Part shown: piece by piece, positions 57,567 through 64,000 of the stretch
Layout of the letters: every line of letters starts with the position of its first letter
Numbering within the stretch: the first letter of the stretch is position 1
Assembly: GCA_961205875.1 (NCBI GenBank)
Contig: OY540817.1
Span: forward strand, 8,839,001 to 8,903,000
Source: Sialis fuliginosa
Taxonomy: Eukaryota; Arthropoda; Insecta; Megaloptera; Sialidae
DNA length: 64,000 bases
Reading direction: 5' to 3'
The notes under the pieces: generated by a model
The model's input: only the letters and a program-made list of their open reading frames with translations
What the model was told of the DNA's origin: nothing
The model's database searches: none
Position numbers and translations under genes: made by a program

Positions 57567-58457
57567 ACACAGCTCCAAAAAAATTGTTTGTGCGGATCTG
57601 ACCCACCGTACTATATGTAATTGAGCATGCTAAAACCGAATCCGAAGTCAGGTTTTTTCCTAACCTCAAAAAACAAAAAAATCATAAAATTCAATAAAAA
57701 CCCAAACAAAACCTCATATATCCCTTCAACCCCACAACCAACAGCGGTGCGCGAGCTGTATTCAGGTGAGGCCATGCGAATTGCTATCATAGATCGAACA
57801 CATTCGGATTTTGTCGTGTCTTCCGAAAGGGCAATTCTCTGCCGTACTGACCATAGTCGAATGTGTCTGATCTTAACATAAACTGTCACTGGACTCACAT
57901 GAATATAGCTCGCGCATCGCCACTGCCCACAACCCCATAACTTTAAAATCCCATAACCTAATTAAAAAGATACTTATACTCGTTCAAGCAGTGAAAATCA
58001 ATATGTTTGAAACAGTTATGCCCTTTAACCCCTCAACCACGTAACCTTAAAATCCCATAATCCTAAGCCACATAGGATTATGGGGTTTTAAAGTATGGAT
58101 TAGTGGGGTTGAGATATATAATTATGGAGTTTTGTTTGGGTTTTTAATTAATTTTATGACTTTTTTATTTTTTGAGGTTAGGAAAAAACCTGACGCGATG
58201 GAGTTATTTAGATTCCGGATTCGGTTTCAGCATGCTCGATTGCATAAAGTACGGTGGGTCAGATCCCCGCAAACAAAAGTTGGGTTTTCTTTTATTGAAT
58301 TTTATGATTTTTTATTTTTTGAGGTTAGGAAAAAAACCTGACATGATGGGGTTATTTGGACTCCGGATTCGGTTTCAGCATGCTCGATTACACATAGTAC
58401 AGTGGGTCAGATCCCCGCAAACAAAAAAAAAGTTGATTTTATTTTGTGGAGCTGTGT
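57567..58457. mobile_element. Composite palindromic DNA element, about 890 bp
   Basis: The ends ACACAGCTCCAAAA and, inverted, ACACAGCTCCACAAAA match. Next to the left end, GGATCTGACCCACCGTACTA, GAGCATGCTAAAACCGAATC and TCCTAACCTCAAAAAA appear once. Their reverse complement appears twice in tandem on the right (58135-58270 and 58280-58415). A hairpin ATCCCATAATCCTA..TAGGATTATGGGGT sits near 58050-58095. Overlapping stop-free runs here follow the repeats. Superfamily not determined. Confidence 0.7.
57742..57925. mobile_element. Nested TIR element inside the composite element, about 184 bp
   Basis: CAGCGGTGCGCGAGCTGTAT and, inverted, CAGTGGCGATGCGCGAGCTA are the ends; ATTCAGGTGAG/ATTCATGTGAG continue the TIR. 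A second inverted pair (CGAACACATTCGG / GTCGAATGTGTC) lies inside. CCCACAAC occurs on both sides (57731-57738 and 57926-57933), offset by three bases on the left, which suggests a worn 8-bp hAT-type duplication. Confidence 0.6.
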
Positions 58458-58970
58458 AATTATTGATTTAATTGTTTACTTCGATTAATTTAGGTTAGAT
58501 GATAATTGACCCGATTGCGTTATTTTCAATTTTTAACACTGAACGCGTCGCTACCATCGCGACACATATCAATACAATGATTGATACTTTACGCTCAATT
58601 ATTGGCACTTCACTCTCTGACATTTTATAATTTTCGAAATAATTTTTCCAGAGCTATAACAATGTGGAGAGTTCTTAATTGTTGAACTTTTAAGCTTACA
58701 ATCCTCGTTATTTAATAAAGTCAAGTACGTAAATGACTACTGTAGTGTTAAAATAGTGTACCTTACTGTACCTACTTTTATATATTATATAGCACTAAAA
58801 ACAGATCCAATAAAAAACAGTTCATCTTATCATTCTCATCTATCCACTTCAGAGCAGGTAGAGCAAAACAAAACAACCAAATAGCAATTTAGAATATCTA
58901 CGCAGAAGCCTTATCTCAGTGACGTCTCTGAGATGTCTATAGGGCAATATTGGATTGAGGTAAATAAGTA
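58458..58970. other. AT-rich spacer
   Basis: CTGAACGCGTCGCTACCATCGCGAC at about 58541 is a small GC-rich patch. No gene recognised. Confidence 0.4.
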
Positions 58971-58971
58971 A

Positions 58972-59115
58972 TATTGGGTGTTCGACAAGTTCGTAGCGAT
59001 TTTTAAAATTATATCCAGAAGTTATAATTTTTTTCTGTGATTTATGCAATTCGGTATAAAGCGAAATAAATGATATCAAGCTCAGGTTGAGATGCAACAT
59101 TTTTTCGGGTTTCAA
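58972..59115 (+). mobile_element. Mariner-like left end, truncated
   Basis: After TA, TTGGGTGTTCGACAAGTTCG followed by TAGCGATTTT has the style of mellifera/irritans-type mariner termini and 5' leader. No transposase and no opposite end are found. The minus-strand stop-free run over it is not a mariner gene. Confidence 0.4.
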
Positions 59116-59160
59116 ATAAATTATTATTTAAATAATTTTCCATAAAACTATCTATTTAAA

Positions 59161-59225
59161 CTAGTTATGTCCAACCCGTGGGCTGCATATAGCCCAATTA
59201 AGGCTTTCACGACCCTTTAGAAGTT
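59161..59225 (+). mobile_element. hAT-type left end, single
   Basis: TTATGTCCAACCCGTGGGCT then GCATATAGCCC matches the Charlie-like hAT terminus form 'TGTCCAACCYGTGGGC'. No right end is seen. Confidence 0.45.
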
Positions 59226-59486
59226 TTGAATGATTGACTATATCTAATGAATTGTTTTTATAAAAAATATTAGAAATCATACGCGTATACTTAACCATAT
59301 ATTTTGCGTTTTTTTATCTATAAAATACAAAAGATATTCTTATTGCGTCAAAATTGTTCAAAAAATTTCAAGGAAAAATCATTAACATAATAACATAAAT
59401 AAGGAGTTATTTTTATATGTAGACCAATAATATTTTTTTAGTAAAATAAATAATTTCAGTTTATAAAATCTAAACGCTGCGTTGAA

Positions 59487-59592
59487 ATCCATACACATAA
59501 ATGCGAAAGAGTCTGTCAGTCCGATCTTGATAAAATTTGGCAGGTAGATAGCTTGCATCCTGAGGAAGAACGCAGGTTATTTTGTAATTCGA
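59487..59592 (-). mobile_element. LINE 3' tail fragment of the 18279 family
   Basis: ATCCATACACATAAATGCGA, GATAAAATTTGGCAGGTAGA and TAGCTTGCATCCTGAGGAAG are the reverse complement of the tail at 19080-19236. About 105 bp remain. Confidence 0.65.
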
Positions 59593-61050
59593 AAAATTTA
59601 TTAGATAAAAAAAGGGTGTGACGTTTGCACACGCGAGCTGTTTTATCGACTATCAAAACAGAAATCTGTATTCTCTAACTTTCTTCTTCACAGGTTCTTC
59701 ATAGTGTATTTTCTCCTTTTCTGACAGCTAGTGTTATAAATTTCCAATTAATAAACGAAAATTAAAGTGCTGTAAATGTAGATAACCTCCCCTAATAATC
59801 ACTCATCTGGACACCACTGACTACAACAAGGGGGCAGTACCCAAGATCGAATACTGTCCGTCACTCTACCACGATTACGGGTGTCACTTTGGTAGATGCG
59901 ATTCGTAATTTTTTTCCACTCCCCCACCGAAAACGGAAAAACGTACGTAATTGGAGAAAGTATTAAACATTTCAAGATAAATGACGGCTTTCCAACATAG
60001 ATTTATGTGTTCAGTGTACGCGAGAAGAACACTGCTGTATGTGTGTTTTTTTTATTTTGTTTTTTATTTTTTGCTGAATTTAGATTCAAATGCGAGCGTT
60101 TATTCAATATGTCACGTCATGAACAGAAATGAACTGATTGAAATATGTTTTCAATTTTTTGCTGATATAAATACAAAAAATTGAATGTATGTATGTGTAT
60201 TAAATAAAATCAAACTAGAGATTTATTTTATTTTCAAATTAAATTCAATCAAATTGTTGATATTTTTTGTATTAATTTAGAAAAAAAAAAGTTTTTATGA
60301 CGAATTTGTTATATTGATATATATATACATCGAAAATGACATTTAGTCAAAGGGTAACTCCAGTTATTGCTGCAAAAAAAGTTATAAAAACTAACATTGA
60401 TAAAAATTAATTACAATTAGTTGATCACCAGTGTACTTTGTCAATTAAATTTATCGTGATCATCAGTATTAATATAGTACAGGATGGCGCAAAATTAGCT
60501 AAACAATTTGTTTTCTATGTAATATTTGAACGAAATATAATAAATATACGGTGAGTAATAAGTGACAAGCTTAAAACAAATAAGCATTTTGGTCTAGTTA
60601 AATATATACCTTTGAATATATACACATATATAACATATACCTTTGAAATCAGTATTTCGAGTTGCGCCAAATGGTATATTCATCATAACTCGATGATGAA
60701 AAATACGTCGCTTCTATTAATAAATTTTACAATAAGCAACATCATATATCACAACGGACATTATTTCATTAAAGAAAGGTCAAAACGTATCTAATTTTAG
60801 AAGATATAAAAAAAATACCTACAAAAAAATGTACAAAATATTACATTTTTGTCTTCTGTAAAATTTGGTAAATGTAGAAATGTAGATTTTTATACGGTTG
60901 TTTCATATTTCATTGAATTTTAGGAGGTAGTGAGATATATTTTCTGGTTTGAGGATTATTGGCATATATTTTATCCTTAAGTTAGTCTATAGTGGTTAAA
61001 TCTGATGAACACGGTTGTCATTTGACCACCCCTATAATAATAATAATTGA
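59593..61050. other. Mixed spacer, no gene called
   Basis: 59760-59960 is a balanced-composition patch (GTACCCAAGATCGAATACTG, CTACCACGATTACGGGTGTC) without an open frame. The rest is AT-rich; CAGGATGGCGCAAAATTAGC at 60480 may be the end of an unidentified element. Confidence 0.35.
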
Positions 61051-61267
61051 TAATATAATAATTAATAAACAGATTACACTAATAATTAGTTTAAATTTTC
61101 CACAAATTGGCCGATTGTCATCAAGTTAAGTTGTTTTACAGTAAGTGTCTACAGATTATGATTCAATAAATGCTTTAATCAAATATCAACAGATGTTTAT
61201 AATTTAGTACTTTTAATTAAACAAAAGTCCAACACTAGGGTACGATCCCAGACTGGTACCAGTACCT
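61051..61267 (+). mobile_element. TA-type MITE, family T, copy 6 (right part only)
   Basis: ATTGGCCGATTGTCATCAAG, GTCTACAGATTATGATTCA and CAGACTGGTACCAGTACCT followed by TA (61268-61269) match the right half of 33612-34118. Confidence 0.7.
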
Positions 61268-61269
61268 TA

Positions 61270-62042
61270 TTAACTGTTTATTTCCCACCTTCACAAATTC
61301 TCTTAAGTTACTCGTAAATCGTTCAAATCCACTTATAAGAAATTTAAATTAATCCTGTACAAACATTAATAAAATTGATCAATATGCATTATGTGTATTA
61401 TTTTAATTAGAAATAAAAAGTATGTCTACACGTATCGTATATTAAACCCGATACTGTATTTGTATTCAATTTTAATTAAAATGTAAATACATATAACAAA
61501 GAATTTTCACGATGATGTGTCAATTTTTTTAATCAACTCGTGGAATATAAAATATGATACATGGTACTTTTTGTAAAACAAACAGAATAATAAACGAACT
61601 TAGTTTTTACTGGATACAAAATAAATTTTCATACGAAAAGTTAATTATGATATATGTATATATGGGTGTGGTATATGTATATGGGAGTTTTCTGGGGAAA
61701 GTTATAAAAACAAACATGAAAATAGTACATTTTCATTTGGGTTGAATTTTAGCGAGACATTCATTAACTCAGACTAAAGTAAATTATTGTGACATAAACA
61801 TGTATTTTTCTTATTTAATATCTATATTATTATTTTAAATAATGTTTTATGAAACAGAAACAAAGAAAGTTTTTATTTAATTAAATTGTCTTACCCCCTC
61901 AACAACAACATTGTTATTGAATAAGCAGCTTATCCTAGGTATCTCAGTCTTTATTTCATTAATAATAATTAGAATAATTTTAATTACTAACCCAAGAACA
62001 TCATAAAAGCCATTTTAAAAATAAAACTTCGCACCAATTTAC
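61270..62042. other. AT-rich spacer
   Basis: No gene or repeat partner recognised. Confidence 0.4.
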
Positions 62043-62048
62043 AGGCTT

Positions 62049-62390
62049 AGGGCGTTTTTCCACACACCGGCAAAACGTTGACGGCGCCGGTTGCAATGTA
62101 ATCAAATCAGAGCGTTTCCACGTAGACCGGCCCGGCTAATTTGCCGGTGACTACACCGGCACCGTCAAATGCTGCCGGCGTTGAACTCGACAATCGGATA
62201 AGTACCTTACAGTCAACAGAGGATGTACCCAATACTGCCTTTTTTATATTTGTGATTTATATAATTCCTTCTGAGATATAATAACGCAAGAAGGTAACGC
62301 TTATTGAACAGTGCAGACATGTTTCTATCACTACAGCTAGAACTCAACTGTACCGGCACTGAGAATGCCGGTGTGTGGAAAAACGGCCAT
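62049..62390. mobile_element. GC-rich TIR element, about 342 bp
   Basis: GGGCGTTTTTCCACACACCG on the left and, inverted, TGGCCGTTTTTCCACACACC on the right are near-perfect TIRs of about 25 bp ending in GGC. AGGCTT flanks both sides (62043-62048 and 62391-62396), and the similarity may extend to eight bases. The left third is packed with CCGGC/GCCGG motifs, which contrasts with the AT-rich host DNA. No transposase. The superfamily could be hAT, but the duplication is not clear enough to decide. Confidence 0.75.
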
Positions 62391-62396
62391 AGGCTT

Positions 62397-63307
62397 GGTA
62401 GTTTGTTCTTTTCTAGGTCTATGTTGTTGTTTTTTTTTTTTTTGCATACATGTACGTTGATCAAATTAGTATTATTTTTTAAGGGGTTACATAAAATGTA
62501 TTAATTAATATTTGACATTTTTTTACTGGCTTTAAAAGAAATTATAAGCAAAAAAAATTATTTTAATTTTTAGAGCTCATTTTCTAAAGCGTATCTGAAC
62601 GAAACAACCTAGATGGTGAAATTGATGAAAAATGGGTGATAATGAGTAAACCAATTGACAATTTACTAAAATTTTCTAATTCAATTATTAGCACCAACTA
62701 GAAATTACACTTTTAATTTTACAATTCAGATATCTAATTATAAAATTACTAATTTAAATAGGTATTTTTATTTACATTAAGTAATAAAAATATTTTGTCA
62801 ATCTGCCATTTATAAAAATATAAAATAATTAATATTTACTTTCCCTGACCATTGCATTTTAATATTTATATTTTATATAGGTAAATCATATTTTTCACTT
62901 TATAAAAATTTTTATAAAGTTTATCACACAACATTTTTTGAAACACAAGCAAAAAACCCACCTCTACATACCGTAAAATAAATATAAAAGTAAAAAATGT
63001 AAATATAATGTAAACTACATTCAATACAAAAAAATGGTAATTAAACAAATGTTAAAAATAACAGTGTTTACATAATTTACAATTTACATCAACATATACC
63101 GACAGACTAATCACAACTAGGCATATTAGTATTGTGTAAATAATACAGTAAAAGTATACACATTTATTTGTTCGAATTTTGAGAACTGGCCTTGTGTTTA
63201 TTCATGCTCAAATATACAAAAAAACTGAATATGTGGATACTGAAAATATTAAATACGTACAAACAAATTATCATTGTAACACGTTTTACTCTGATACGCT
63301 TACTTAC
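62397..63307. other. AT-rich stretch, no gene seen
   Basis: Nothing recognised. Confidence 0.4.
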
Positions 63308-63391
63308 ATTTCCCCGTTGTGGAATGGGGGAAAAAAAGTAAATTTGACACGATCCGGAGGGTATAATACAAACAAAATTATTGTTTTCATC
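63308..63391 (-). CDS. Weak candidate exon, 28 codons, minus strand
   Basis: On the minus strand CTATTTTTAAAG|GATGAAAAC opens a 28-codon frame ending at GGGGAAAT|GTAAGTAAGC, a strong donor. The peptide includes FVCIIPSGSCQIYF and SPIPQRGN. It would join in phase 0 to the exon at 56114, which also starts in phase 0. The acceptor is poor and no domain is recognised, so it may be chance. Confidence 0.2.
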
Positions 63392-64000
63392 CTTTAAAAA
63401 TAGCCCGGTCCAAACCAATGGTATAGACATTTTTTGAAAAAGTATGCATAAAATTAAAAAATATATTAACAATTCTTTCAATTGTTGTTTTCCATAAGAT
63501 ACATTTTATTAAACTTATTTATAAACAAAAGAAGAATCTTAATCATGTCTGTCAGTAAAGTATGGATACAAAGAGCAAAAAATAATTAAAGAATAATAAA
63601 AAGAAAAGATCAAGTAGATATATTTTCTTCTTGGAAATTTTGTTTTTGTTTACCGTGCTTATTCTTTTTAATTTGAAAAGATCAAGGTTATCATGTTCTA
63701 TTCAACCCTTATCCTGTGTAAAATTTTTTACTTGGGCCTCGCAGATTCGATAATAGCGTCATTATTTATCAACAATTGGGTGCGTTATTCTTTCTTTTGG
63801 TAAGAAGGTTATAATTGAAATAAAAACTACTGTACATACGGTAGTAAGAATTTATTTCGATAACATATTAGAGCTGCAGCTTGACCATATATTTTCGACT
63901 TAATCGGCAAGATATATGTACATGAAATCAAAATTGTAAAGTGAAATTTTCAGTATAACATGATTTTACTTACAATTCTAATACATAGTACCAGCCAGGA
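63392..64000. other. AT-rich stretch to the window end
   Basis: No gene seen. ATTTTACTTAC near 63964-63974 is donor-like on the minus strand but lacks an associated exon. Confidence 0.4.

Noticed and set aside
1-64000. Search for retroviral or LTR elements, Polintons, CRISPR arrays, rRNA and tRNA genes.
   Set aside because: No long direct terminal repeats, gag/pol-like frames, spacer-repeat arrays or structured RNA genes were seen by eye; very old remnants could have been missed.

Overview
The window is strongly AT-rich, gene-poor DNA from an animal. It has no operons, ribosome-binding sites or long open reading frames, but many short DNA transposons with target-site duplications (hAT 8 bp, pogo/mariner TA, piggyBac TTAA) and RTE-like LINE tails. 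A 46-bp run of AACCT (TTAGG on the other strand), the arthropod telomere motif, points to an insect. The LINE-tail and MITE styles would suit a hemipteroid or another insect with a large genome, but the species cannot be named.

Host gene content. The best host feature is a coding-like exon on the minus strand (56003-56114). It has a branch-point-like CTAAT, an acceptor, 37 open codons and a donor. Downstream on the same strand lie two sites where a polypyrimidine acceptor abuts a donor (TTTTTTTTCAG|GTAAGC). One is at 47752/47751 and the other at 677/676, where a perfect TACTAAT precedes it. This is the layout of recursive splice sites (ratchet points) in very long insect introns. Each is followed within 40-50 nt by a second GTAAGT donor, as in RS-exons. 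The simplest reading is that most of the window (56002 down to 1) is one giant intron of an unrecognised minus-strand gene, removed stepwise. A weaker upstream exon (63308-63391), a weaker ratchet-like site (22084/22083), two possible plus-strand non-coding exons (4258-4351, 11468-11507) and a short coding-like ORF (17058-17153, minus) are also listed.

Repeat landscape. 1-16 kb: a palindromic MITE half, an unclassified dispersed repeat, inverted-repeat elements, hAT-type elements and the first TA-flanked MITE; a textbook hAT MITE with a perfect 8-bp duplication lies at 12348-12843. 16-26 kb: LINE tails, a Penelope-like fragment, a tandem RTE-like LINE tail, pogo and piggyBac-type elements, one with a transposase C-terminal remnant. 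28-46 kb: further copies of the same families, and a piggyBac-like element with a long foldback inside. 47-62 kb: a head-to-head palindrome, hAT and foldback elements, the telomere-like repeat, a composite palindromic element and a GC-rich TIR element at 62 kb. The TA-flanked 'AGGTACTGGCACCAG' MITE occurs six times, and the GTTCGGGTTCAGG hAT family three times.

Between these lie long AT-rich stretches in which I see no gene. A few islands of balanced composition could be regulatory elements of the host gene, but nothing in the window proves it. No tRNA, rRNA, CRISPR array, LTR pair or virus-derived element was recognised.
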